Positions 1 through 6,571 of a stretch of 27,564 nucleotides of DNA are shown piece by piece. A program made the position numbers and the translations under genes. This stretch comes from a virus, in the IMG/VR virus record IMGVR_UViG_3300043570_001510, positions 1 to 27,564 of that record. The stretch is one strand, 5' to 3'. The notes beneath the pieces were generated by a model. That model was not told where the DNA came from, searched no databases, and was given only the letters and a program-made list of their open reading frames with translations. The first letter of the stretch is position 1. The number at the start of each line of letters is the position of its first letter.

Positions 1-189
1 TGCAACATAAAACTGTTCAAAGTGTGGGACCAACGGATAAATACCGATTGGTGCTTCACCTGAGAAATGTTTTTGAAACACATCGTTTGTCAACTGCTCT
101 TTTACACAGCGACCTTCATTATGACCGTACACATCACCTCTGCCACGGAACAGCGTTATGTATGGCTGCGTCAAATAGTCAGGTATCAC
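1..189 (-). CDS. DNA primase-polymerase, N-terminal part (runs off the window)
   Basis: The first 63 codons of a minus-strand gene that continues beyond position 1. The peptide contains LFRGRGDVYG, then KEQLTND, then IGIYPLVP near residue 50. This is the N-terminal pattern I associate with archaeo-eukaryotic-type phage primases (PrimPol), just before the catalytic acidic motif, which lies outside the window. The start is GTG at 189, overlapping the helicase stop as GTGA, with GGAGG a few bases upstream, so the two are probably translationally coupled. Primase next to replicative helicase is the expected replisome pairing. The family call is from motif memory only; the catalytic residues are not visible. 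Confidence 0.7.
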   Translation of the reverse strand, partial: MIPDYLTQPYITLFRGRGDVYGHNEGRCVKEQLTNDVFQKHFSGEAPIGIYPLVPHFEQFYVA

Positions 190-1268
190 CAGTCCTCCAA
201 GGTTTCTGCGAGTGTTAACTGTTCTAGTGGATTGTCCACGCTAGGTCGTGTTTCTTTCCAAGGTAACACACCTGTGTCAAGCCGATGCAAACGACCTGTG
301 CCGTATTCAATTGTGAAATCCATATCGTCAAGCAACTGCGAAGCAGGACGCTTGCACTTCACCAAGTTGAGTGTGACGGTATCCATGTGGATACGCAACT
401 CGTACTGTAGTGATTCAATCTTTTCCATAATCTTTTCGGTATTAGCGGAACGCTCCAGTTTGCCTTGCAGGTCACGAATGTAACCTTCAATTTCAAACCG
501 TTTACGGCGCACACCAATAATGTGTGTCGCTTGTTGTTCACCACCATAAGCACCTGAACTGATAGTCATTTTCTTTCCATCAGCACCCGATGAGCGTGAC
601 GACTGGTGCAACACAAGTAACGGTTTATTATGGCGTTTACCGAACGCTTTAATTGCGTTGGCTTTGGATGGAACATCCTCGCCAGCACCCGTCAACAGTT
701 CCAAGTAATCCACAACGATAAGTTGTGGGTCACCAATCGCATCGGACACTTCCGCTAATGAGCGTTCCATGTCCAACAGTGAAACTGTTTGGTCAAACAC
801 GGCTAGGTTCGGGAAATGTTCCCGTGCTGTGTCCTTTAATAGGTTTATGGCTTGACGGTCATTGTTGGCAATTTGTTGTTCCAACATGTTCGCATCCACA
901 CCATGAACAACACACGCCAACTTAATCAGCGTTAATGTTCGTGGCTCGTCAGGACAGAAATACACAACACGCTTGTCCTTGTTCGCTACAAGTATCTGCA
1001 ACAACGCTAATGTTTTACCGCTATGTGAGTAGCCGTTTACCAAACATAATTCGGCTGGTGCTATTCCTCGCATCTCGGAATCAATGTCTGCGAAACCTGT
1101 GTAAACTCGTTCGTGTGGTGTTTGCGCCCAATGGACATAATCATCAGCCGCTTTTTCAAGTGGCGTAAAGTAGTTAAACTTTGGCGTTATAGACAAATCG
1201 GACGGGGCGATGTTCTCGCCCCGTCCAATCTTTGCCCAACGCTCCGTGTAATCAGGAGCAGGTGTCAT
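186..1268 (-). CDS. DnaB-type replicative helicase (RecA-like ATPase domain)
   Basis: A 360-residue protein resembling the C-terminal RecA-like domain of DnaB-family helicases. It has Walker A GYSHSGKT at 79-86, Walker B LIVVDYLEL at 183-191 and a motif resembling H4, VLHQSSR, around 219-225. An N-terminal DnaB primase-interaction domain seems absent or reduced to about 50 residues, as is common in small phage helicases. Its role would be ATP-driven unwinding at the phage fork. It sits between a small upstream gene (7 bp gap) and the primase, with which it overlaps by 4 bp. Residues 265-295 form a charged, probably helical insertion. The family is clear; hexamer formation and polarity are inferred. 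Confidence 0.85.
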   Translation of the reverse strand: MTPAPDYTERWAKIGRGENIAPSDLSITPKFNYFTPLEKAADDYVHWAQTPHERVYTGFADIDSEMRGIAPAELCLVNGYSHSGKTLALLQILVANKDKRVVYFCPDEPRTLTLIKLACVVHGVDANMLEQQIANNDRQAINLLKDTAREHFPNLAVFDQTVSLLDMERSLAEVSDAIGDPQLIVVDYLELLTGAGEDVPSKANAIKAFGKRHNKPLLVLHQSSRSSGADGKKMTISSGAYGGEQQATHIIGVRRKRFEIEGYIRDLQGKLERSANTEKIMEKIESLQYELRIHMDTVTLNLVKCKRPASQLLDDMDFTIEYGTGRLHRLDTGVLPWKETRPSVDNPLEQLTLAETLEDW

Positions 1269-1274
1269 GTTTGT

Positions 1275-1727
1275 TTAACGCTTTGCTCGTGGTTCCCAAA
1301 ACGCTTTGTCGCCTGAGACTGCCTTGAACCAAGGTCGCTTAGGGTTTGCTTGCAAACCGTCACGGTTGTCCCACACTTCGGTTACGCCAACCTTGGCACA
1401 TTCTGCATGTAGCCATGCTGGAATTGGACCATGTTGTGTACCCTTGACACGGACCTGAAAGCCTCCTGAGGAAGCCTGTGGGGCTGGTGCAGGGGTTTCT
1501 ACTGGTGTAGCACCAAAGGTTGAAATAACAGCCTGTGCTACTTCTTGTTCGGTCATACCGCCGTTGGTCATGCCATGCTTTTGCAACAGGGCATCGGTTG
1601 TGGCATCAAACGCCATCGCCCAATTAGCGATGTTAAGCATAATGTCATCTGTCTTGGGTGTCAGGTCGGCAGCAATTTTTGCAGCCACCTGTGTGATTAT
1701 GGATTGGTCTTTGCTGATGGTATTCAT
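1275..1727 (-). CDS. Hypothetical replication-associated protein with degenerate zinc-ribbon-like C terminus
   Basis: 150 residues. The N-terminal half is predicted helical, then comes an Ala/Pro-rich linker (about 75-86), then a compact C-terminal part with VWDNRDGLQANPKRPWFK. That stretch resembles the DNR...NPKxPxFK core of zinc-ribbon domains in many actinophage proteins, often annotated as ssDNA-binding or Erf-like, but the usual CxxC pairs are missing and only one Cys remains. The start is ATG with AGGAGG upstream, and that SD lies in a small hairpin (1730-1744). Its position just before the helicase gene suggests a DNA-replication accessory role, perhaps single-strand binding. That is inference from context. 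Confidence 0.75.
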   Translation of the reverse strand: MNTISKDQSIITQVAAKIAADLTPKTDDIMLNIANWAMAFDATTDALLQKHGMTNGGMTEQEVAQAVISTFGATPVETPAPAPQASSGGFQVRVKGTQHGPIPAWLHAECAKVGVTEVWDNRDGLQANPKRPWFKAVSGDKAFWEPRAKR

Positions 1728-1729
1728 TT

Positions 1730-1744
1730 CAAGCCTCCTGCTTG
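1730..1744 (-). promoter_or_regulatory. Shine-Dalgarno hairpin of the 150-aa gene
   Basis: A perfect 5-bp inverted repeat (on the transcript CAAGC / GCTTG) encloses a 5-nt loop AGGAG, so most of the ribosome binding site is presented in the loop. It is one of several such SD hairpins in the left arm. Confidence 0.5.
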
Positions 1745-1765
1745 TTTGTTTGGTATTACATTAGT

Positions 1766-1807
1766 GAACGACACGACCTGACTGGAGGTGACCGAGTCGT
1801 GCCGTTC
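1766..1807 (-). terminator. Hairpin between nuclease gene and 150-aa gene
   Basis: Inverted repeat of 12-base arms (GAACGACACGAC at 1766-1777 and GTCGTGCCGTTC at 1796-1807, one mismatch) with an 18-nt loop. It lies just after the nuclease stop on the minus strand. No U-tract follows, so it may be a factor-assisted terminator, an mRNA-stabilising hairpin or an operator. Confidence 0.45.
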
Positions 1808-1838
1808 GTGAACTAGGGATGAGCATAGCATGGACATG

Positions 1839-2675
1839 TCAGACATCCAACTGCTCAGGGAAAGAATCATCTGCGTTGCGAACAAACGCACCTTTACAGA
1901 TGCTCCAGTAACTGCACCATGACTCCGAGCATAGTGCTGAAGAATCGTTCATAATCCAGTTGTTTTCGTAACCGTTGTTCATCGCTGTGTTAACTGCGCC
2001 ACGAATGTATTGACGCAACCATTGTCCATGCGCTTCGGTACGAACGATGGAAACGATTTGTGATTTAGGTTTCTCTTGACGAACCATAACACCGAAACGG
2101 AAATCAACAGGATAGTTGGGCGATAGCCCCAACGAAACACAAGCGTCAGCATAAACGCTGGCTTGGATGTTGGACTTCTGCTTTTCCTTAATGTTGTATT
2201 GGCGGCTGGCTGTTTTCCAGTCCCAAATAACACCGCTAGGTGAAACATAATCCATTGTTCCTTCCACATAAACGGCGTAGCCGTTAATGGTGAAACCGAG
2301 ACTGGATGAGAACTTGTGTTCTACTTTGCCACCTTGCTCCACATGGGGCAGGATGCCGTCATAAAACGCAAGCGACATAGATTCCAGATAGGCGGGGATT
2401 TTGTCTGGGTCAATGTTGGTCTTTTTATAATTGGTGTGTTCCAGCGTTTCATATTCGTTGTTCACAACTTCCAACATGTCAGCAACTTCGGATGAGCGAC
2501 CATCCAAAACGGATTCAATGCCAGCATGCAAAGCGGTCCCGATGATTGTTGCATCGGAACCTGTACGAAACTCAGGACGAATTTGCCCAAGCCTTGCACG
2601 CTCAGGGCAGATAGTCATGTCACCTAACCATGATTGCCTAATATAAATCTTTTGATTGACTTTATCTATTCTCAT
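1839..2675 (-). CDS. Cas4/RecB-like PD-(D/E)XK nuclease with probable Fe-S cysteines
   Basis: 278 residues with the PD-(D/E)XK signatures of the Cas4/AddB-type exonuclease family: GTALHAGIE at 46-54 (His50), GTMDYV with Asp142, WDWKT with Asp152 and Lys154, and Gln171/Tyr175 in QASVY. Cys23 (TICPERA) and the C-terminal Cys249, Cys254 and Cys260 are arranged as expected for a 4Fe-4S cluster, as in Cas4 and AddB. Expected role is single-strand DNA end resection in phage recombination or replication. The start is ATG with GGAGGT upstream. It lies among replication genes; no CRISPR or Cas gene is present, so a recombination role is more likely than spacer acquisition. Confidence 0.85.
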   Translation of the reverse strand: MRIDKVNQKIYIRQSWLGDMTICPERARLGQIRPEFRTGSDATIIGTALHAGIESVLDGRSSEVADMLEVVNNEYETLEHTNYKKTNIDPDKIPAYLESMSLAFYDGILPHVEQGGKVEHKFSSSLGFTINGYAVYVEGTMDYVSPSGVIWDWKTASRQYNIKEKQKSNIQASVYADACVSLGLSPNYPVDFRFGVMVRQEKPKSQIVSIVRTEAHGQWLRQYIRGAVNTAMNNGYENNWIMNDSSALCSESWCSYWSICKGAFVRNADDSFPEQLDV

Positions 2676-2720
2676 TTATGACCTCCAATAATTAGCATGG
2701 ACAAATAGTAACACATATAG

Positions 2721-3428
2721 TTACACATCCTTCTTTTTCATTTGTCGCTTGTGCCAGCGAACTGTGTCAGGAACATAACTGGTCCCGTATTTCTCGTTAA
2801 TTATTCTAACGATTTCTTTGTTCGGTAATGTCCCCGCCATAATCATTTCATGGAACTCTTTTTTAACTAGTCCCATGTTATTACCACGACCATATGTGCG
2901 AACCACTATTGGTTCGTACAGTTGTTGGAAACTTTTCACCATGTTGCGATTTAGCCCGTATTTACGCACTATTTTCATGTAATTTGGGCGTTCCTGAAGC
3001 ATGTCTGCCTCAAACTCTAGGAAAGTTTCCCTAGAGACATACATGTAAAACTTGTTGGTGCTGAAAGCAATCATATAATCATTCAACTCCACACCCAACT
3101 TGTCAATCACCTGAAGGACACTCGTGACATTATGAAACTGTTTCACAGCATTTGCCACAGAGTCACGAATGATTTTCCAGCGTTGCAAAGGATTCGTGGG
3201 CAGTTCTAACGGTTGCAAATCGTCAAACGAACTACCCATGAACTCGGAAACAAACTGGTCATGTATCTCTACGACAGACTCCAACCACGACAGAATATCG
3301 TCACGGTTCGTCAAGTCATAACCTTTCAGGTATGCGATACGGTCACCCATCCACATACCGTTTATGGCATCGGAGGATATGTTAACACCAATAGGTGTAA
3401 CATCATCCAAATTATGGTCATCACACAT
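2721..3428 (-). CDS. Hypothetical protein, possible C-terminal DNA-binding segment
   Basis: A 235-residue protein I do not recognise. It is Asp/Glu-rich at the N terminus, largely helical in the middle, and strongly basic at the end (WHKRQMKKKDV). Two segments look like helix-turn-helix units: IVRKYGLNRNMVKSF near 155-170 and NKEIVRIINEKYGTSY near 203-218. DNA binding is thus plausible but unproven. The start is ATG inside the end of the upstream 56-aa gene (8-bp overlap) with GGAG 8 nt before it, so the two are probably co-translated. It is followed by a 45-bp gap before the nuclease gene. Confidence 0.7.
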   Translation of the reverse strand: MCDDHNLDDVTPIGVNISSDAINGMWMGDRIAYLKGYDLTNRDDILSWLESVVEIHDQFVSEFMGSSFDDLQPLELPTNPLQRWKIIRDSVANAVKQFHNVTSVLQVIDKLGVELNDYMIAFSTNKFYMYVSRETFLEFEADMLQERPNYMKIVRKYGLNRNMVKSFQQLYEPIVVRTYGRGNNMGLVKKEFHEMIMAGTLPNKEIVRIINEKYGTSYVPDTVRWHKRQMKKKDV

Positions 3429-3591
3429 TTGCTAATCTCCGTGCTTGTAGCGTTGTCTCTACTAGGTTTTGCCACTGCTCGTCAGTGGTCAAATCATAAA
3501 TCATTTTCACACACAAACCTAGGGCTAGGTTCTCTCCGAAAACTTCTTTCATGTTGTTTTCAACATCAAAAATTTGGTCATGTGCTTTCAT
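3421..3591 (-). CDS. Small acidic protein, 56 aa
   Basis: A short gene encoding 56 residues (starts MKAHDQIFDV, ends QARRLANV). It begins at an ATGA overlap with the stop of the upstream HTH gene and ends 8 bp inside the next gene, so it fills the space between two genes exactly in the style of this operon. An SD-like GAGGAAG precedes the start. No recognised domain; it is predicted helical. The support is the overlap architecture and spacing rather than homology. Confidence 0.65.
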   Translation of the reverse strand: MKAHDQIFDVENNMKEVFGENLALGLCVKMIYDLTTDEQWQNLVETTLQARRLANV

Positions 3592-3830
3592 ACTTCCTCT
3601 GCCTCCAGTTCAAACCAATCAGCCCATACCGCCGAAGGATGCAAACCCAAACGAATCGCATACTTGTCGGCAAACCATTGGTTTATTTGTGTGTTTTTAT
3701 ATTTCCATTTACGAACAATTTGGGGATGAATCCCCAATGTTTGTGCGATAATCGTGTCCTCGGTTTCAGGACGAAACATTCGCAACAACTCCGTTGCAGG
3801 AAATTGTCGTTGCTTAAATTCACGCTTCAT
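3588..3830 (-). CDS. Helix-turn-helix DNA-binding protein
   Basis: 80 residues from the ATG at 3830, which overlaps the preceding stop as ATGA; an in-frame TTG at 3845 is a less likely start. The sequence carries an HTH (EDTIIAQTLGIHPQIVRKW) followed by ADKYAIRLGLHPSAVW. The second part resembles the ADRxAxxLGxHPSxxW ending that I associate with small HTH regulators of actinophages and actinobacteria. Probably a transcriptional regulator or DNA-binding accessory of the early operon. The operator is unknown. Confidence 0.75.
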   Translation of the reverse strand: MKREFKQRQFPATELLRMFRPETEDTIIAQTLGIHPQIVRKWKYKNTQINQWFADKYAIRLGLHPSAVWADWFELEAEEV

Positions 3831-4030
3831 TCCCAAGTCACCCAACCCTCAGGTGTCACATAAGTTGGAGGTTCAACAATCGTTGACCTACGGTTATAAT
3901 CCTCAACCGCTTCCATAACACCACACGATGAACAAATTTCGGTTTTGTTATCTCTCCGAGATAACGCACCCGAATACTGACCCTCATATTCCGCATTAGG
4001 AATTGGACCGTTACAAATTGGACATGACAT
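3827..4030 (-). CDS. Small zinc-ribbon protein
   Basis: 67 residues starting at ATG 4030 (MSCPICNG), chosen because the zinc ribbon begins there and the upstream gene ends at 4032. CPIC near the N terminus pairs with CSSC about 28 residues later, followed by GVMEAVEDY. The pattern CPxCxxPIPN...GALSRxDNKTEICxxCGxxEAxED is one I recognise as a common small phage protein of unknown function. A perfect 8-bp hairpin (3947-3965) lies inside the gene. GAGGGG precedes the start. Zinc binding is highly likely; the role is unknown. Confidence 0.75.
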   Translation of the reverse strand: MSCPICNGPIPNAEYEGQYSGALSRRDNKTEICSSCGVMEAVEDYNRRSTIVEPPTYVTPEGWVTWE

Positions 4031-4031
4031 A

Positions 4032-4217
4032 TTACTTACCCCTCTTTCGTAGAAAACCATTTTTCTTAATCCCATTTGGATATTTATTCCAAACAGAAAA
4101 CCCTAGCAGTATTGCACAGTCAACACAGAAATATCCTGCCCAACCATTAGCGGATTTATCACCAGCATAAACAACCGCATGATTACCGCAACTTTGCTCG
4201 CATTTCACAAGCCCCAT
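4032..4217 (-). CDS. Small zinc-finger-like protein, 61 aa
   Basis: 61 residues from ATG 4217, which shares one base with the upstream stop (TGATG); an in-frame GTG three bases earlier is also possible. CEQSC near residue 6 and CVDC near residue 31 can form a four-Cys zinc site separated by a short Gly/Trp-containing stretch. The tail is basic (KKNGFLRKRGK). No specific family recognised. It is one of three consecutive small Cys-pair proteins in this operon. Confidence 0.65.
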   Translation of the reverse strand: MGLVKCEQSCGNHAVVYAGDKSANGWAGYFCVDCAILLGFSVWNKYPNGIKKNGFLRKRGK

Positions 4218-4405
4218 CACTTACCCACTTTCTGCATTTGCACTCTAGTTACATGATTGCAACATAACGGAAGTTCACTAAGGCGAACGAACACTTCAAT
4301 AGTGTTATCGCAACTAGGACATTTATATTTTCCTTGCGCCACCAAGGAACCAGTGGTCGCCCCTCTCCGAGGGGCAACCACCTTTGCTACTGGGTTATCT
4401 GACAT
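4217..4405 (-). CDS. Small zinc-ribbon-like protein, 62 aa
   Basis: 62 residues with a basic Ala/Gly-rich N terminus and a Cys pattern CPSC...LCCNH (residues about 29-51) fitting a small zinc ribbon. The ATG start overlaps the preceding stop by one base (TAATG), with AAAGGGA upstream lying in a hairpin (4411-4427). A perfect 7-bp hairpin (4359-4375, loop TCC) sits inside the coding region. Function unknown; perhaps a nucleic-acid-binding accessory. Confidence 0.65.
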   Translation of the reverse strand: MSDNPVAKVVAPRRGATTGSLVAQGKYKCPSCDNTIEVFVRLSELPLCCNHVTRVQMQKVGK

Positions 4406-5013
4406 TATGAATTTCCCTTTAGGAAATCCTCAATTTCATTAACCAAAGAAGCACCTTGTGCTTCGCTAGCCATTGCAACCAACTTCTCGTTCACCTTGTG
4501 TGTGAGGTCAGTCAACATTTGCATCGCCACGCCATTGTGGGAGTTCGTGTTAATTTCCTCCGCCATAGTGCTTACAAGCAATTCCAATTCCTCTTTGGTT
4601 GCCAAACCGAACGACTCTGCAAGCCCCAACACAATCGTGGCTGTCGTAGCCTCGTTGTATGTTTCTGCAACATGTTCAGTGAACTTCGTTGTGAGGAACT
4701 GAAAGAAACTTTCAGGCAAATCATAATTCTCACCGTCATACTCACCATCAGGTGATTCGCCAGCAACAACTACGCAAGGACCAACAAGGTTCTTACCGAA
4801 CAATGCACTAGCGAACCAGTTTTGTTCCAAACCAATTAGCAAACCCTCATCGTGAACATAACCAACGATGACATGACCACCAACCTTGGTGGTAACACAA
4901 TCAAATGCGCCACCAACCATAGTTTGAATGTCGGTATATTCACCGACCATAACGGGTTCAATCTCAACCCCTATACCACAGGGCATAAATGCCCCTGCCA
5001 CTTGCTTACTCAT
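4405..5013 (-). CDS. DUF3846-like protein
   Basis: 202 residues from ATG 5013 (MSKQVAGAF), preceded by GGAGGT; an upstream in-frame TTG overlaps that SD and is not used here. Residues about 18-85 (EIEPV...IQTMVGGAFDCV...VHDEGLLIGLEQNWFASALFG...VGPCVVV) resemble the DUF3846 fold seen in many phage proteins of unknown function. The C-terminal half (about 100-200) is helical, with an acidic end. The SD is embedded in an inverted repeat (5017-5030). The gene leads the small zinc-protein run. The DUF assignment is pattern memory and needs a profile search. Confidence 0.7.
   Translation of the reverse strand: MSKQVAGAFMPCGIGVEIEPVMVGEYTDIQTMVGGAFDCVTTKVGGHVIVGYVHDEGLLIGLEQNWFASALFGKNLVGPCVVVAGESPDGEYDGENYDLPESFFQFLTTKFTEHVAETYNEATTATIVLGLAESFGLATKEELELLVSTMAEEINTNSHNGVAMQMLTDLTHKVNEKLVAMASEAQGASLVNEIEDFLKGNS
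4411..4427 (-). promoter_or_regulatory. Shine-Dalgarno hairpin of the 62-aa gene
   Basis: Perfect 6-bp inverted repeat (transcript ATTTCC / GGAAAT, loop TAAAG). The SD-like AAAGGGA spans the loop and the 3' arm, just upstream of the ATG at 4405. Confidence 0.4.
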
Positions 5014-5016
5014 ACA

Positions 5017-5030
5017 TACCTCCAAAGGTA
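5017..5030 (-). promoter_or_regulatory. Shine-Dalgarno hairpin of the DUF3846-like gene
   Basis: A 5-bp inverted repeat (transcript TACCT / AGGTA, loop TTGG) places GGAGGT across the loop and the 3' arm, immediately before the start codon at 5013. Confidence 0.4.
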
Positions 5031-5053
5031 CAGACTCGGACTGGAATCATCAG

Positions 5054-5090
5054 CACGGAAAAGTATCCGTGTTTACCCCCGAAGGGGTAA
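5054..5090 (-). terminator. Tandem hairpins, one with a UUCG loop
   Basis: On the minus strand a 7-bp stem (TTACCCC / GGGGTAA, 5073-5090) closes a C(UUCG)G tetraloop, followed by a second 6-bp hairpin (CACGGA / TCCGTG, 5054-5071). They lie between the membrane-protein gene and the DUF3846-like gene and probably end or stabilise the upstream transcript. No clear U-tract. Confidence 0.5.
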
Positions 5091-5112
5091 TTCATCCTTA
5101 CCAGTTGTGTTG

Positions 5113-5120
5113 TGTTTATA
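5113..5120 (-). promoter_or_regulatory. TATAAACA element, possible -10 box
   Basis: Minus-strand TATAAACA upstream of the DUF3846-like gene. The same octamer precedes the genes starting at 5588 and 6543. No convincing -35 box is visible, so promoter function is inferred from recurrence. An SD-like AGGAGGT (5131-5137) just upstream has no good gene attached. Confidence 0.35.
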
Positions 5121-5135
5121 TCTTATGCACACCTC

Positions 5136-5588
5136 CTAGAACTTGTCAAGCACCTTGCTAGTAGCAAGATACCAGTCAAATGCTTCGCTATGAGTTACGA
5201 ACACTTCACGGTCACAAACCGCAACGGGGACAACTGTCATGTCCCACAGTTCCACTTGCCACATGTTAATCGCCTCGTTCCAAAACAATTCAAACTGGAA
5301 CCCATTATCCGTAGGCAATGACAAACCTGAACTTGTTGTCCAAAACGGGGACAAAAACTCTCGCAGGTCCGCTTCCTGTTCCGCATACTTTGCATCCTTG
5401 CGAAGGTCATTCAATCCAAACAGGATGAATGTTTCCCATAATGCGAACCCAAGGAACACTGAAGTTCCAAGGAAGTTCATAAACATTGGCATAAAGCCAG
5501 TCGGTAAACCGAACCAGCCGAAACCAACCCACAATGTGAGGGCATACAACCCCCACATCAACAATGTCCGTGCTATTTGCTTTTTCAT
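5136..5588 (-). CDS. Membrane protein with two N-terminal transmembrane segments
   Basis: 150 residues. Two hydrophobic segments (about 9-28 and 35-58) are followed by a soluble, charged C-terminal domain of about 90 residues rich in aromatic residues (FQFELFWNEAINMWQVELW). The start is ATG with GGAGGTTG upstream, the SD being part of a hairpin (5593-5607). No family recognised. As an early-region membrane protein it could be involved in superinfection exclusion or host takeover, but nothing in the sequence decides this. Confidence 0.7.
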   Translation of the reverse strand: MKKQIARTLLMWGLYALTLWVGFGWFGLPTGFMPMFMNFLGTSVFLGFALWETFILFGLNDLRKDAKYAEQEADLREFLSPFWTTSSGLSLPTDNGFQFELFWNEAINMWQVELWDMTVVPVAVCDREVFVTHSEAFDWYLATSKVLDKF

Positions 5589-5592
5589 TTCT

Positions 5593-5607
5593 CAACCTCC
5601 AAGGTTG
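5593..5607 (-). promoter_or_regulatory. Shine-Dalgarno hairpin of the membrane-protein gene
   Basis: Perfect 5-bp inverted repeat (transcript CAACC / GGTTG, loop TTGGA). GGAGG spans loop and 3' arm, a few bases before the ATG at 5588. Confidence 0.45.
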
Positions 5608-5614
5608 TTGTTGT

Positions 5615-5622
5615 TGTTTATA
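5615..5622 (-). promoter_or_regulatory. TATAAACA element, possible -10 box
   Basis: Minus-strand TATAAACA upstream of the membrane-protein gene, followed by CAA repeats and the SD hairpin. A perfect 7-bp hairpin (5631-5647) lies just upstream, about where a -35 region would be. Promoter role inferred from recurrence of the same octamer at three leaders. Confidence 0.35.
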
Positions 5623-5630
5623 ATTACATC

Positions 5631-5685
5631 TTACACCAAAGGTGTAACAAGGTAGCGGAGGATAACATCACTACCCTGTTACACC
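5631..5685 (-). terminator. Two overlapping inverted repeats after the 281-aa gene
   Basis: A 15-base-arm inverted repeat (GGTGTAACAAGGTAG at 5641-5655 with CTACCCTGTTACACC at 5671-5685, one mismatch) shares its outer arm with a perfect 7-bp hairpin (TTACACC / GGTGTAA, 5631-5647). The two structures are mutually exclusive. Placed just after the stop at 5698, they look like a terminator with an alternative fold. Confidence 0.45.
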
Positions 5686-5697
5686 GAAGGTGACCCA

Positions 5698-6543
5698 CTA
5701 GATTAGGTTCAAACCAGTAATGGTTTGCATAACCCATTCCACAGGATTTTCCATGCACTGTGAGGCACGGGATTCCAAACGCTCCATCCGAATGTCTGCA
5801 CCAACCGTTGGAGCATAAAGCGTTGGAACCGTTCTGCCGTAACTACCGTTACGAACAGCACCAATTGCTGTTGCACACTTGGACATTTCACGGACAGCGA
5901 ACGCCATTCGCCTTAGCATCGCAGGATGAGCCAAGGTGAACATGAGTTCGTCAATGTCCAACCTATCGGTTGGGTCATGCAACTTGGTTACCGTTGTGTG
6001 ATATGCCGAACCGCCACTGATAGCAGTCTCACCATAAATCTCCACAGAAACACCAAGTTTCTGCAAAGTGTCCACCAAGGCAAGCAACACGATGCCCCGT
6101 TTCATAATGAAGTCACCACTGAACGATGCCGAAGCACCATAATCAATGAAAAGTTTAACAACTTTTCCCATCCGTTCTTGTGGCTCCATCGGGAAGTCCA
6201 ACATGCACATCGGTTCGTTACCACAGTAACGACCAACATCCACAACACCACCAGCGACATTCCAAGTCATACTTGGGGCAATTTCCAGACGGTCCGCTAT
6301 AACCTCCGACATTTGGTTGAGCAATTGCTCAACCTCAGGACGAACATCGTGCCAACCGCTACGGGCAAGTTCCTTTGCTTCAGCAAATGAACGCATCCCG
6401 TCCCAACCGTCCATCCCATCCTTATCGGATGAACCATAATTTGGATTTTGCTCAACATAGTTGAGCATTTCGCCGAATGAGTCAAAGTAATCCACATGGA
6501 CATTGCGATTGTCCAACCACATGAGTTTCGTATTGCTTTCCAT
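5698..6543 (-). CDS. Probable partner protein of the CobS/MoxR-like ATPase (VWA/CobT-like or DUF7192-like)
   Basis: 281 residues from ATG 6543; the in-frame TTG at 6549 lies inside the SD hairpin and is not preferred. The central stretch NVAGGVVDVGRYCGNEPMC, then VVKLFIDYGASASFSGDFIMKRGIVLLALVDTLQKLGVSVEIY (about 95-170), resembles proteins I recall as DUF7192 or distant CobT/VWA-like partners that accompany phage MoxR/CobS-type ATPases. No intact MIDAS DxSxS motif is visible, so metal binding is uncertain. It lies directly downstream of the AAA+ gene on the same strand. Two GTTGAGCA hairpins lie inside the gene (6315-6334 and 6449-6467). The partner role is inferred. Confidence 0.65.
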   Translation of the reverse strand: MESNTKLMWLDNRNVHVDYFDSFGEMLNYVEQNPNYGSSDKDGMDGWDGMRSFAEAKELARSGWHDVRPEVEQLLNQMSEVIADRLEIAPSMTWNVAGGVVDVGRYCGNEPMCMLDFPMEPQERMGKVVKLFIDYGASASFSGDFIMKRGIVLLALVDTLQKLGVSVEIYGETAISGGSAYHTTVTKLHDPTDRLDIDELMFTLAHPAMLRRMAFAVREMSKCATAIGAVRNGSYGRTVPTLYAPTVGADIRMERLESRASQCMENPVEWVMQTITGLNLI

Positions 6544-6565
6544 ATTCAACCTCCAGTTGAATCGT
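6541..6565 (-). repeat. 25-bp leader repeat, copy 1 (also 8270-8294)
   Basis: These 25 bp, covering the start codon, SD and upstream flank, are identical to 8270-8294 in front of another gene. The repeat contains the 7-bp SD hairpin (ATTCAAC / GTTGAAT). Sequence similarity stops at both edges, so the leader has moved or been maintained as a unit. Confidence 0.85.
6544..6562 (-). promoter_or_regulatory. Shine-Dalgarno hairpin of the 281-aa gene
   Basis: Perfect 7-bp inverted repeat (transcript ATTCAAC / GTTGAAT) with loop TGGAG, so the GGAG core is looped out, followed directly by the ATG at 6543. Confidence 0.6.
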
Positions 6566-6571
6566 TATGAA

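Noticed and set aside
67-483. Plus-strand frame opposite the helicase
   Set aside because: Shadow of the helicase and primase genes; no SD, no domain.
3213-3863. Plus-strand frame of 216 codons
   Set aside because: Antisense to four overlapping minus-strand genes with domains and good SDs; composition is shadow-like.
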